Shown: positions 35,092 to 47,964, numbered from the stretch's first letter. The stretch: 64,000 nucleotides of DNA from Arctopsyche grandis (GCF_051622035.1 NC_135361.1:27025205-27089204); one strand, 5' to 3'. Translations and numbers: made by a program. Notes: generated from the letters alone by a model not told the origin.

Positions 35092-36666
35092 ATGTTGTTC
35101 AAATGGGTTTTAGTATTCGCATTCATTGGGCACATCAGTGAGTTTTATTTTATTTAATTATAAATATCAAATAAAATTTATAATATATTAGAAAATAAAT
35201 ATATGATATTATTATGGATTACTCAACATATTTATAAATCGAGTGTGATTCAAGAACATTAAAAGCTTCATAAAAACGGAAATAAAATAAGAAATCGCTA
35301 ATATGCTTCGGAACTGAAAATATTGCTTAAAGTAAATGTGTGTAATATGTTATAGGTGCTTGCCCCCATGGATGTGGAAAAAATGAAGTGTATTCACAAT
35401 GCACGGGGCATTGCGAAGGAACTTGCGACAACCCACATCCTGCGTGTCCTTATATATGTCAATCAGGTTGTATTTGCAGACCAGGTTATTTGAGAAATAC
35501 TGCAACGGGATTATGTGTTCCAGCAGACAGTTGTCCTTGTAGTATGTTTTTATAGTTTTCTTTAACGTGTCTATTTTTTATACATGCTCAATCTTTTATA
35601 ATGTATAATAATAATATCCTTATAGAAAAATGCAAAGGACCGAATGAAGTATTTTCACGTTGCAGTGGACACTGTGGTAAAACTTGCGATAGACCAAATC
35701 CACCATGCCCTCGCATATGCAAATCAGGTTGCATTTGTAAGGATGGCTATTTGAGAAATACTCAAACAGGAAAATGTATCCCTGCGGAAAATTGTCCTTG
35801 TAGTATGTATTATAGATTTATTATGTGTATATACAATTTTGTATGTGCTTAACTTATATGATTGCAATATTAAACATATGTACATATATTCTCGTAGGAA
35901 AATGTAACGGAGCAAACGAAGAATATTCACACTGCCATGGACACTGCGACACACATTGTAATGATCTATCCCGTAAAATCTGTCTTACAGTTTGTATCCC
36001 AGGATGCATTTGCAAAAAGGGCTATGCTAGGGATTCTCGTGGACATTGCATCCCAATTAAAAATTGTATTCCAAGTGAGTAATATGTACATACAATGTGC
36101 ATATGTTTGTATTTGTTTTTAATTATTAAAATTGAATGTTACTATGTGGTCGCCTGGTTTTCAACGTGTTAGAGTGTCCCAAAGATTATTAACATTTTAT
36201 AATATATTATTGATTTGTGGTCATAGACAATTGTTGTATTACCTATACATTGATAGAAATGAAAGCTACAAACATACATACATACATATATACTATTAGA
36301 TAATAATCAATATAATCAATGTGAATGTTCTTTTATTTTATGTTTTGGCCTAGATTTATAGTCGAATAATTTTTAATTTAAGAATGTGGAAAAAATGAAC
36401 AGTACACAGAATGCGGCACAGCTTGTCCAGACACGTGTGATAACTGGAGAACTCCGAGAGGGTGTATTAAACTTTGTGTTCCAGGATGTTTTTGCTTGCC
36501 GGGATACGTAAGAAACACAAAGACAAATGAATGCGTTCGTCCTTGTGAATGTCCATATCGTAAGCAATATTTAATTCATAATCTTAATCACAAGTATTAA
36601 TTTATATTTATAAATGAAGAATAACATTTTATTTCTGTATTTACAGAGGAAATCGTACCATATTAA
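35092..36666 (+). CDS. TIL gene A: secreted protein with four TIL domains
   Basis: Exons 35,092-35,137, 35,356-35,541, 35,626-35,802, 35,898-36,074, 36,383-36,559 and 36,647-36,666 are all joined in phase 1; 260 aa. Exon 1 encodes a minimal signal peptide (MLFKWVLVFAFIGHIS). Each of exons 2-5 encodes one TIL domain with ten core cysteines; exon 2 has extra cysteines at its ends. The Cys5-Cys6 loops are CPYIC, CPRIC, CLTVC and CIKLC, giving predicted P1 residues Tyr, Arg, Thr and Lys: one chymotrypsin-like and two trypsin-like sites. The last exon adds QEIVPY. Three of the four domain exons are exactly 177 bp, consistent with internal exon duplication. A secreted multi-headed serine-protease inhibitor is the likely role; this is inferred. 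Confidence 0.88.
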
Positions 36667-37271
36667 AAGAAGATATTAAAAATTATATTATTTGTCATGA
36701 GACGATACGAAACATTTTTCAATGATTATCAATTTTTATATACAAATGATTTGACCGAGAAATATATGTGAATTATTGCTTCAAAAATGTCTAGTTTATA
36801 ATTAAAACTGTTATCATTCTTTTAAATTATTCATGAAATACAATATTGTGTAAAAAAAAATATTATTATTTTCACTTATTGAGCTCAAATGAAATCAGAT
36901 ATTAACAAAAATTGAATATCACCCATATACGTATATATTTAAATGACAAAGAAAACGTATTAATATTAATTATAATTAAAATTTATATACATAAAATTAT
37001 ATACATAATATATTATAATATAATAATCGAGTCATTTAGACTAAACTACACTTTTTGTATTTTCATTTTGGTCTCATATACTGAAAACGTCACGGAACTA
37101 GGGATTGCAATACCGATGGTTCCGATACCGGCAGTATCGGTATTTGACCGAAAATATTGCCTTTAGTAATTCCGGTATTAAAAAATGAATTATCTATAGT
37201 ATCGATTTTTTTCAAAATCGTACATTTGATCTGTCGAAAACTACATATATCTCCATGACCGTTACGTATAT

Positions 37272-40200
37272 TTACTTTATCTATGTACGTAGTAACAATA
37301 GATGAAGTTTTGTGATCATGCGAAAATTCAAACTCGAGATTTTGACTGATTCGAACTCAGAATCGATTACTGATCACGTTTTAATGATCTAGAAAAAATG
37401 TGTGTGTGTCTGTGTACTTTGGGGATTTTTTCAACACCGTTAATCCTATCGAACCGAAACTTAGTATCGGTTAATGAAATTCTTATAGACACTACGTTAA
37501 TTTTTTTCAATTTTTTAAGTTGACCGGAAATGGTACCTCCCTTTATAGGAGTCCTCTTTTTTTTAAGTTTTTGAATTCGATTTTCTCCCAAACTACTAAC
37601 TTAATCGGACTGAATTTTTTTTACATGTACTAGAGATAATAATTTTTATAATTTTATATTTTTTAAATATTTTTATCTGAACCGGAAGTAGTACTTTTAC
37701 TCTAGAGAATCAAGGTTTTTTATGTTTTTCTCAAAAGCCTTTTGATTATTCGGACTGAAATTTCATATCGATCAGTTTAAGCTCAATACCAAGTTATGTA
37801 TAAAATTTGGTAAGCGTCCGTCGACCGGAAGTGGCAGTTTACTCTTGTTCGATTTTTCTTCCACTATTTTTTTCGACCCCTTAAACATGTGTGGTCTTCA
37901 CGAAAAAATTCAAGTATAATTCTTGTATCAATGTGATTAAAATAAAAAAAAATCACTAAATTTAATAAACCGGAAGTGGGATTTTTTCCCTCCGGAAGCA
38001 TCCGGAAGGAAGGTCAAAAATGTTGTCGCCTGGATCCTGACCACACCCCTGAACGTATTAAGCTGAAAATTTATATTTGTGTTGTTTATGTACTAACTTA
38101 GATTTGGTAACGTTTTGGTCAGAATTCGTAAACCGGAAGTAGTATTATTTTTAAAAACAATATTTCATTATTTTTTCATTATTTTATTTTGACCTTTTAA
38201 ATTATTTTAAGCGTCTTAATATTTATTGTGTACAATAGAGATAGTGATTTTAAGTAAAAATAAAAAATAAAACCATCAAATTTAATGAACCGGAAGTGGG
38301 ATTTTCTCCTATTAGAAAGGTCATAAATGTTGTCGCCTGGATCCTGTCCACGCCCCTGAATGTATTAAGCTGAAAATTTATATTTGTGTTGTTTATGTAC
38401 TAACTTAGATTTGGTGACGTTTAGGTCAGAATTCGTAAACCGGAAGTAGTATTTTTTTTAAAAACAATATTTCATTATTTTTTCATTATTTTATTTTGAC
38501 CTTTTAAATTATTTTATGCGTCTTGATATTTATTGTGTACAATAGAGATAGTGATTTTAAGTAAAAATAAAAAATAAAACCATCAAATTTAATGAACCGG
38601 AAGTGGGATTTTATCCTATTAGAAAGGTTAAAAATGTTGTCGCCTGGATCCTGTCCACGCCCCTGAACGTATTAAGCTGAAAATTTATATTTGTGTTGTT
38701 TATGTACTAACTTAGATTTGGTGACCTTTAGGTCAGAATTCGTAAACCGGAAGTAGTATTTTTTTTAAAAACAATATTTCATTATTTTTTCATTATTTTA
38801 TTTTGACCTTTTAAATTATTTTAAGCGTCTTGATATTTACTGTGTACAATAGAGATAGTGATTTTAAGTAAAAATAAAAAATAAAACCATCAAATTTAAT
38901 GAACCGGAAGTGGGATTTTCTCCTATTAGAAAGGTCATAAATGTTGTCGCCTGGATCCTGTCCACGCCCCTGAACGTATTAAGCTGAAAATTTATATTTG
39001 TGTTGTTTATGTACTAACTTAGATTTGGTGACGTTTAGGTCAGAATTCGTAAACCGGAAGTAGTATTTTTTTTTAAAACAATATTTCATTATTTTTTCAT
39101 TATTTTATTTTGACCTTTTAAATTATTTTAAGCGTCTTGATATTTATTGTGTACAATAGAGATAGTGATTTTAAGTAAAAATAAAAAATAAAACCATCAA
39201 ATTTAATGAACCGGAAGTGGGATTTTCTCCTATTGGAAAGGTCATAAATGTTGTCACCTGGATCCTGTCCACACCCCTGAACGTATTAAGCTGACAATTT
39301 ATATTTGTGTTGTTTATGTACTAACTTAGATTTGGTGACCTTTAGGTCAGAATTCGTAAACCGGAAGTAGTATTTTTTTTTAAAAACAATATTTCATTAT
39401 TTTTTCATTATTTTATTTTGACCTTTTAAATTATTTTAAGCGTCTTGATATTTATTGTGTACAATAGAGATAGTGATTTTAAGTAAAAATAAAAAATAAA
39501 ACCATCAAATTTAATGAACCGGAAGTGGGATTTTATCCTATTAGAAAGGTTAAAAATGTTGTCGCCTGGATCCTGTCCACGCCCCTGAATGTATTAAGCT
39601 GAAAATTTATATTTGCGTTGTTTATGTACTAACTTAGATTTGGTAACGTTCAGGTCAGAATTCGTAAACCGGAAGTAGTATTTTTTTTTAAAACAATATT
39701 TCATTATTTTTTCATTATTTTATTTTGACCTTTTTAATTATTTTAAGCCTCTTGATATTTATTGTGTACAATAGAGATAGTGATTTTAAGTAAAAATAAA
39801 AAATAAAATCAGCAAATTTAATGAACCGGAAGTGGGATTTTCTCCTATTAGAAAGGTCAAAAATGTTGTCGCCTGGATCCTGTCCACGCCCCTTAACTTA
39901 TTAAGCTGAAAATTTAAATTTGTGTTGTTTATGTACTAACTTAGATTTGGTAACGTTTTGGTCAGAATTCGTAAACCGGAAGTAGTATTTTTTTTAAAAA
40001 CAATATTTCATTAATATTTCATTATTTTATTTTGACCTTTTAAATTATTTTAAGCCTCTTGATATTTATTGTGTACAATAGAGATAGTGATTTTAAGTAA
40101 AAATAAAAAATAAAATCAGCAAATTTAATGAACCGGAAGTGGGATTTTCTCCTATTAGAAAGGTCAAAAATGTTGTCGCCTGGATCCTGTCCACGCCCCT

Positions 40201-43200
40201 AAACTTATTAAGCTGAAAATTTATATTTGTGTTGTTTATGTACTAACTTAGATTTGGTGACGTTTAGGTCAGAATTCGTAAACCGGAAGTAGTATTTTTT
40301 TTTAAAACAATATTTCATTATTTTTTCATTATTTTATTTTGACCTTTTAAATTATTTTAAGCCTCTTGATATTTATTGTGTACAATAGAGATAGCGATTT
40401 TAAGTAAAAATAAAAAATAAAATCAGCAAATTTACTGAACCGGAAGTGGGATTTTCTCCTATTAGAAAGGTCAAAAATGTTGTCGCCTGGATCCTGTCCA
40501 CGCCCCTTAACTTATTAAGCTGAAAATTTATATTTGTGTTGTTTATGTACTAACTTAGATTTGGTGACGTTTAGGTCAGAATTCGTAAACCGGAAGTAGT
40601 ATTTTTTTTTAAAACAATATTTCATTATTTTTTCATTATTTTATTTTGACCTTTTAAATTATTTTAAGCCTCTTGATATTTATTGTGTACAATAGAGATA
40701 GCGATTTTAAGTAAAAATAAAAAATAAAATCAGCAAATTTACTGAACCGGAAGTGGGATTTTCTCCTATTAGAAAGGTCATAAATGTTGTCACCTGGATC
40801 CTGTCCACACCCCTGAACGTATTAAGCTGACAATTTATATTTGTGTTGTTTATGTACTAACTTAGATTTGGTGACCTTTAGGTCAGAATTCGTAAACCGG
40901 AAGTAGTATTTTTTTTTAAAACAATATTTCATTATTTTTTCATTATTTTATTTTGACCTTTTAAATTATTTTAAGCCTCTTGATATTTATTGTGTACAAT
41001 AGAGATAGCGATTTTAAGTAAAAATAAAAAATAAAATCAGCAAATTTACTGAACCGGAAGTGGGATTTTCTCCTATTAGAAAGGTTAAAAATGTTGTCGC
41101 CTGGATCCTGTCCACGCCCCTGAATGTATTAAGCTGAAAATTTATATTTGCGTTGTTTATGTACTAACTTAGATTTGGTAACGTTCAGGTCAGAATTCGT
41201 AAACCGGAAGTAGTATTTTTTTTTAAAACAATATTTCATTATTTTTTCATTATTTTATTTTGACCTTTTTAATTATTTTAAGCCTCTTGATATTTATTGT
41301 GTACAATAGAGATAGTGATTTTAAGTAAAAATAAAAAATAAAATCAGCAAATTTAATGAACCGGAAGTGGGATTTTCTCCTATTAGAAAGGTCAAAAATG
41401 TTGTCGCCTGGATCCTGTCCACGCCCCTTAACTTATTAAGCTGAAAATTTAAATTTGTGTTGTTTATGTACTAACTTAGATTTGGTAACGTTTTGGTCAG
41501 AATTCGTAAACCGGAAGTAGTATTTTTTTTAAAAACAATATTTCATTAATATTTCATTATTTTATTTTGACCTTTTAAATTATTTTAAGCCTCTTGATAT
41601 TTATTGTGTACAATAGAGATAGTGATTTTAAGTAAAAATAAAAAATAAAATCAGCAAATTTAATGAACCGGAAGTGGGATTTTCTCCTATTAGAAAGGTC
41701 AAAAATGTTGTCGCCTGGATCCTGTCCACGCCCCTAAACTTATTAAGCTGAAAATTTATATTTGTGTTGTTTATGTACTAACTTAGATTTGGTGACGTTT
41801 AGGTCAGAATTCGTAAACCGGAAGTAGTATTTTTTTTTAAAACAATATTTCATTATTTTTTCATTATTTTATTTTGACCTTTTAAATTATTTTAAGCCTC
41901 TTGATATTTATTGTGTACAATAGAGATAGCGATTTTAAGTAAAAATAAAAAATAAAATCAGCAAATTTACTGAACCGGAAGTGGGATTTTCTCCTATTAG
42001 AAAGGTTAAAAATGTTGTCGCCTGGATCCTGTCCACGCCCCTGAATGTATTAAGCTGAAAATTTATATTTGCGTTGTTTATGTACTAACTTAGATTTGGT
42101 AACGTTCAGGTCAGAATTCGTAAACCGGAAGTAGTATTTTTTTTTAAAACAATATTTCATTATTTTTTCATTATTTTATTTTGACCTTTTTAATTATTTT
42201 AAGCCTCTTGATATTTATTGTGTACAATAGAGATAGTGATTTTAAGTAAAAATAAAAAATAAAATCAGCAAATTTAATGAACCGGAAGTGGGATTTTCTC
42301 CTATTAGAAAGGTCAAAAATGTTGTCGCCTGGATCCTGTCCACGCCCCTTAACTTATTAAGCTGAAAATTTAAATTTGTGTTGTTTATGTACTAACTTAG
42401 ATTTGGTAACGTTTTGGTCAGAATTCGTAAACCGGAAGTAGTATTTTTTTTAAAAACAATATTTCATTAATATTTCATTATTTTATTTTGACCTTTTAAA
42501 TTATTTTAAGCCTCTTGATATTTATTGTGTACAATAGAGATAGTGATTTTAAGTAAAAATAAAAAATAAAATCAGCAAATTTAATGAACCGGAAGTGGGA
42601 TTTTCTCCTATTAGAAAGGTCAAAAATGTTGTCGCCTGGATCCTGTCCACGCCCCTAAACTTATTAAGCTGAAAATTTATATTTGTGTTGTTTATGTACT
42701 AACTTAGATTTGGTGACGTTTAGGTCAGAATTCGTAAACCGGAAGTAGTATTTTTTTTTAAAACAATATTTCATTATTTTTTCATTATTTTATTTTGACC
42801 TTTTAAATTATTTTAAGCCTCTTGATATTTATTGTGTACAATAGAGATAGCGATTTTAAGTAAAAATAAAAAATAAAATCAGCAAATTTACTGAACCGGA
42901 AGTGGGATTTTCTCCTATTAGAAAGGTCAAAAATGTTGTCGCCTGGATCCTGTCCACGCCCCTTAACTTATTAAGCTGAAAATTTATATTTGTGTTGTTT
43001 ATGTACTAACTTAGATTTGGTGACGTTTAGGTCAGAATTCGTAAACCGGAAGTAGTATTTTTTTTTAAAACAATATTTCATTATTTTTTCATTATTTTAT
43101 TTTGACCTTTTAAATTATTTTAAGCCTCTTGATATTTATTGTGTACAATAGAGATAGCGATTTTAAGTAAAAATAAAAAATAAAATCAGCAAATTTACTG

Positions 43201-43650
43201 AACCGGAAGTGGGATTTTCTCCTATTAGAAAGGTCAAAAATGTTGTCGCCTGGATCCTGTCCACGCCCCTTAACTTATTAAGCTGAAAATTTATATTTGT
43301 GTTGTTTATGTACTAACTTAGATTTGGTAACGTTTTGGTCAGAATTCGTAAACCGGAAGTAGTATTTTTTTTAAAAACAATATTTCATTATTTTATTTTG
43401 ACCTTTTAAATTATTTTTATCCTCTTGATATTAAATGTGTATAATAATTATACTGATTTTAAATAATCAAAAAAATTTGAACAAAATCCGCCAACCGGAA
43501 GTAGAAATTTTGTCTTGTGAAAGTATTTGCATATATTTGCGCTCAATTTGTATCGCTATCATAGTTATTAGTTCAATATCGAATTTTGTTTTGTAACCTT
43601 CTTATATTCCTCAAATACATAGATAAAGTCATGGGTTGGTCACACCCGAA
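37272..43650 (-). mobile_element. CCGGAAGT-box element, copy 4, expanded by tandem array
   Basis: Both ends of the family are present: TTACTTTATCTATGTACG at 37,272 and TTGGTCACACCCGAA at 43,650. Only about 1.15 kb separates them in copy 1, against 6.4 kb here, because an internal unit pair has multiplied. The paralogous unfilled site at 57,536-57,575 runs straight from CCATGGCCGATGCGTATATT to TTTATGGTGCGTATA, with no obvious target duplication. Confidence 0.85.
38291..43510 (-). repeat. 307-bp satellite array, about 16 units
   Basis: The landmark CGGAAGTGGGA falls at 38,291, 38,598, 38,905, 39,212, 39,520, 39,827, 40,134, 40,441, 40,748, 41,055, 41,362, 41,669, 41,976, 42,283, 42,590, 42,897 and 43,204. 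The step is 307 bp in every case but one (308). Each unit has two boxes, ACCGGAAGTGGG and ACCGGAAGTAGT, about 150 and 157 bp apart. Diagnostic variants define five unit types (V, X, Y, Z, W) in the order V-X-Y-Z-W-V-X-Y-Z-X-Y-Z-W from 39,212. Confidence 0.92.
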
Positions 43651-43920
43651 TTTTTTTATGATGCGTATATATTTTGCATATATCTTTGTCTGTAAAATTG
43701 TTTTGATTTTTACAAGCCTCTTCTTACTTTCACTTACGATTTGTAGTCAAAAGAAATTTGTTACTGTTATTGATACATATCGTTAAATATAATGTCCGGT
43801 AACTTTTTCGGTATCGCGGCCACCATATATTGTGTGTCAACTTCGCAAACATTTTTAATTTTAATTTAAATAAGAAAATGTTTACTATAAAGTGCTGATT
43901 TTTTTAAATTACGCACATAC

Positions 43921-45101
43921 TAAGGCTTCCAATCCCGGGATCCCGGTGTTTTCTGGTACCGTGAATCCCGGTGCTGAAACTGGTCTGAATACCGGGATTC
44001 GGTGCTGGCAAAAATTTCTTTAAAAATATTATTTTTACAAATATAATATGAAAAAAACATAAAACAACATTATATAATGAACAATGGTGGGATGAGCAAT
44101 GACAGTCATAGTTCATTTGTTTGCTATAACCTGTTTCGACGCCGGCTTGCCGTTTCCACGAAATGGTATGAACGGCCTGTATTGTGTCGCAGATATTGTG
44201 CTCAACCGCAAATGATATTTGATGCATATTTTCTCTGATTCGAACTCAGAATCGATAACTGATCACGTTTTCATGATCTACAAAACTGTGTATTGTGTGT
44301 CAGTGTATTTTGGGGATTTTTTGAACACCATTCGTCCAATCGAACTGAAACTTAGTATCGGTTACTAAAATTTTTATCGATACGACGTAACCTTTTTCAA
44401 ATATTCAAGTTGATTGGAAATGGTACCTCCCCTTATAGGTGTCCTCTTATTTTAAATTTTTGAATTCAATTATCTGCCAAACCGCTAATCAAATCGGACT
44501 GAATTTTTTTTTACTTGTAATAGAAATTATTAATATTATAACCCAATATTTTTTCCTAAACCGAAAGTAGTACTTCTACTCTAGAGATTCAAGGTTTTTA
44601 TGTTTTTCTCAGAAATCAAAAGTAGAACTTTTGTCTTGTTTTAGTTTTTCCTTCATTTGTATCGAAAATGCTCATAGCCGGTATGTATGAACGTGTATGT
44701 ACATATGTACATATGTTTGATTATCGAATTTTGTTTTTTATCCTTCTTATATTCCTCAAATACATATATTAAGTCGTGGGTTGGTCACATCCGAATTTTC
44801 CAATAACGTCAGTGTATGTAATTGCAATTTTTATTTTAGGTGGATTGTTTCGATGAATAATTACTAGACGGTAGAATCTATCACGACGGAATCAAAGTGA
44901 TGTTTTTTAATTTATTTATTGTGTTTATTCAATCTTAGAAATCTATGGATTCGAACCGAAAATTTAAATAATTTAACCAAACTCTCAAAATAAGAACGCC
45001 AATATGGGAGTATTTTTTGCGTGAAACATCGGGAGAGTTTGCAAAATGCAATTGAACGTTTTTGAAATATGAAAACATCTTTTTTTCTTATACATTTAAT
45101 C
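43921..45101. mobile_element. hAT-type non-autonomous element, truncated inverted relative of 48,125-49,139
   Basis: Starts TAAGGCTTCCAATCCCGGGA and continues, inverted, as the sequence at 48,225-49,139 (shared GGGATGAGCAATGACAGTCA, GGTGGATTGTTTCGATGAAT). The far end is lost at about 45,101. A CCGGAAGT-box fragment (44,236-44,796) lies inside it. ORFs within are not shared intact between copies. Confidence 0.7.
44236..44796 (-). repeat. CCGGAAGT-box element, copy 5 (internally deleted)
   Basis: Has the AACTCAGAATCGATAACTGA end and the other end TTGGTCACATCCGAA, but only about 560 bp between them. Boxes are decayed (ACCGAAAGTAGT near 44,561; ATTGGAAATGG near 44,414). Confidence 0.7.
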
Positions 45102-45654
45102 CAAGAAGACTGCACCAACAATCCGACCTGATACATCCATCGCCTCCACCTAATTAGAAACCGCCAATTGTAAAAAAAAAAAATTTTTTCTCAGTCTCAT
45201 TTTCCTTCTTCCTCAATATTGACCATTGTGGCATTACAAGAATCCCCAAGGGTGAAATCACACAGGGAAGAATGGCACGTCGTGTGCTTGGCTCCCTGCT
45301 GTGGGGGTTCTCATACATTTTTTCAAATATGGGGTACGCTGCCATCGATCACTGTCAAGCAAGGATAAATTCAAGGATGAAATGTAAGCGAATACACTCC
45401 AGGGGGTGATTTTGGGACGGTGTGTGCTAGGCTTGCCATGAAAATATTCTGGGCATGCCACTTTTTTTTTGCATGTTTAAGAGTATCAAAAAAAAAAACC
45501 ATGTGCCACGTTCCTTCCTGTATGATTTCGCCCTAATTGCGAGCTTTTAGCTCACAATTTTACCGATTTAAAATTCAGCACACTTCCAATTAACCCTTTT
45601 AAACGAAAACAAAAAATATTGTGGATAGAACACTATCCCAATAAACATGTTACG
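45102..45654. other. Intergenic, no gene
   Basis: Contains a scrap of the 9.2 kb retrotransposon 3' end (GACCATTGTGGCATTACA near 45,221). The segment 45,540-45,640 (TTTTACCGATTTAAAATTCA) is the inverse of 60,360-60,450. Short ORFs here have no recognisable domain. Confidence 0.45.
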
Positions 45655-45870
45655 CTCACTTTGAGCGTAAGAATCCTAAATTTTGAGTTAAAGACCGCAA
45701 AAGCCAAAAAACTGTAAAAATCGCGGATTTTTTTAAACGCTCATATCTCGTAAACGATCACCCACCAACAAAAATCAATATCATATTCGAATTCAGTGGG
45801 TCAAACTTAGTAAAGATTGGCTAGTCTCCGCTCTGGTAACTCAAAAACGTGATTTTTTGTTGCTCAGTGT
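45655..45870 (-). repeat. Repeat R2, single arm
   Basis: Matches the left arm of 31,262-32,095 in inverted orientation, including the outer end TGTTGCTCAGTGTTATC, and occupies the same position relative to the neighbouring exon (45,962-46,064). Confidence 0.7.
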
Positions 45871-45961
45871 TATCAGTACAACCGACTTATCTGCAGACAA
45901 GCCACAAGCCACGTAAAATTAGGTGATATTTTTTTCATAAGGATTCCTTTTATTGACTCAC

Positions 45962-46064
45962 TACTTGGAGGCGTATCGTTGACACCCTCTTCGCTGCATC
46001 CCTGGATGCAACCAATGGATGCGAAGATGAAAGCGCACTTCAAAAGAACCGCTAAAGTTGACAT
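45962..46064 (-). CDS. Inverted copy of the orphan TIL signal-peptide exon
   Basis: Identical in coding sequence to 31,071-31,173 (MSTLAVLLKCAFIFASIGCI...), with the GTGAGT donor and a TATAAAAC box kept upstream on the - strand. It is isolated: no TIL exon follows it on the - strand before the satellite array and gene A, which is on the other strand. It is non-functional as it stands unless it makes a short secreted peptide by reading into the intron (63 aa frame). Confidence 0.6.
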
Positions 46065-46589
46065 TTTGCTGTCTATTGTACATAAACTACTCTGCCAGGG
46101 GTTTTATACTTGTATTTCAATTTCATATAATAATAATAAATACAATAACAAACACTTGAACAATTAGAAAAAATCTTTTAAATGATTTATCTAACAGAAA
46201 TTTTCACATACGTATACATGCATGTTTACATGTAATTCCAAATAAAAATCCACTCACATGATCAATATGTATAATATATGCATACCTATGTACATATGTA
46301 TATTGACAACTACTTTAATTAAATTTTAAGCTTCTACTTCATAAATTCTACTATCTAATAAAAAGCAAATAACACCAAACTGGATTTCTCTCATGAAGAC
46401 ATTTTACATATAACGCGATTCGAATGAGTAAAATGGACATACATATTTCCTTCGATAGAAAAAAGTAAACACAAATAAAATATTATACATGTACGCTTAA
46501 AATCAATCCAATAAAACTTTTAAAATACACCATCGGAAGATGAAAACGCTACATTGAGTATTTTCTATTGAAATATAAAATAGTATTAA

Positions 46590-46960
46590 CAGTGGGAAAA
46601 ATTCCCAAATGAAAATACGTACATTTGACTTTGTTTGGAATTGGACGACTACTAAGAGATATTTAAAAGCTGAAAAGTACTGCAAATAAAAGATAAAATA
46701 CCCGACTATAGATTCCAATATTCATTTTGAACATAAAATTGACAGATTTTGAGACATCGACCGAACAAAACCAAGATATAGAAAAATCGCGTGATTTAAA
46801 AAACACATGTATCTCCGAATCTCGTGCCAATCAACATTTTTTATTACCAGATTCGTGTTCACTGGGCATAGATCTATGAGAAAAGTGATATCTCGTCTCT
46901 GAACCAAAAAAAAGTCATCATTTGTCGAAGTGTTATTTAATTTTTTCAATGCAAAGTTTT
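46590..46960 (-). repeat. Interspersed repeat R1, copy 3
   Basis: Inverted relative to copy 2 and part of the inverted block shared with 29.8-31.5 kb. Confidence 0.65.
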
Positions 46961-47408
46961 TTACTATTTAAGTTATTTTTGTATGGTTGCGTAAAAAAAC
47001 CATTATTCAATGAGTCAGCAGCCACCATAGTGTTAAACGTCAATTAATTTCAATCTATACAATTATTAAATCGTATATCGAGGATTGGCGGATTGTGCGA
47101 ACTCAGTGCGGACGTGTGTTTGTGTGTTGTTCCCGATAAGTATGTAGAATTTTGTGTCAAATTGAGACTAAAGAGGAGATGCTGGGATGAGTATTTATGT
47201 AGATGAGTATTTAGCTCTTTAGCTCTATGTACTAACTGGCGCCTCGCAAGTTAGTAAATATTCAAAATCATTATCTATGCTTGATTTCATAATACTTTAA
47301 ATGGAATTTAAATTTATAATATTTTCATATTTACATAATTACCCACATAATTTCGATCACATTTCTTTTGATAATAATTTATTATCAACGTCGATTGATT
47401 TATTAATG
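46961..47408. other. Intergenic, no gene seen
   Basis: Nothing beyond AT-rich sequence and short spurious ORFs. Confidence 0.4.
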
Positions 47409-47412
47409 ATAG

Positions 47413-47856
47413 TGTTACGTACGCCGCGGATTAAGCGAATAGAATCCCAGAGACTATGTGACCGTTCAAGGGTTATCTGTTAACGGATTAACTAAGTGCT
47501 TACACTTAGACCAACGGATATCTGTTATTGGATTAACTAAGTGCTTGCACTTACTTCCAGGATTATATCTGGACTCTAAGTGCATTTAGGCTAAACAATG
47601 ACCATTATTAGTCCTTTCTCAGAATAGGTACGGGGAGGCCCAATGTCGTGGAAAAACATATCCAAATACGTGACTATAAAACAGGTAAACAGATTAGACG
47701 TCCTGAGAGATCTACCCTTTATAAGGCGGTACGTAGGCGATATCATGTCATTCTGGACTGAGCACTGCCAGTGCGTGTATCTCCTTAATCATCAATAAAT
47801 GCTGTGAAACGACTGTTGGCCTTTTATTTGGATCCTCCACCCACCCCTACGCAACA
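47413..47856 (+). mobile_element. Solo LTR, second copy, 4-bp target duplication
   Basis: TGTTACGTACGCCGCGG to CCCCTACGCAACA, flanked by ATAG at 47,409-47,412 and 47,857-47,860. It is 59 bp longer than the copy at 30,167 because of an internal near-duplication around GGATTAACTAAGTGCTT. It has the same TATA-like and AATAAA elements. Confidence 0.85.
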
Positions 47857-47964
47857 ATAGTATTGATAATATTTTACGTTGAATTATTTCATATTTAATA
47901 ATTTAATATTGAGTGTTGAATGGTTTAATATTTAATGTTGGAATTATTTCATAATTGATTACAA

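Larger units (their letters stand above)
34700..37271. repeat. Duplicated block A (holds gene A)
   Basis: Matches 49,165-57,560 in the same order: promoter, all exons, introns and 3' flank. The matching flank continues on the far side of the CCGGAAGT-box element at 43,651-43,815. Block B has gained the RTE, hexamer array and about 770 bp near 56.2-57.0 kb. Block A has gained the CCGGAAGT-box element. Confidence 0.85.

Noticed and set aside
38291-43510. CRISPR-like regular repeats
   Set aside because: The 307-bp units are tandem without unique spacers, the genome is an animal's and no cas genes are present; this is a satellite.
43904-44227. 107-codon ORF within the hAT-type element
   Set aside because: Not kept open in the related copy at 48.1-49.1 kb.
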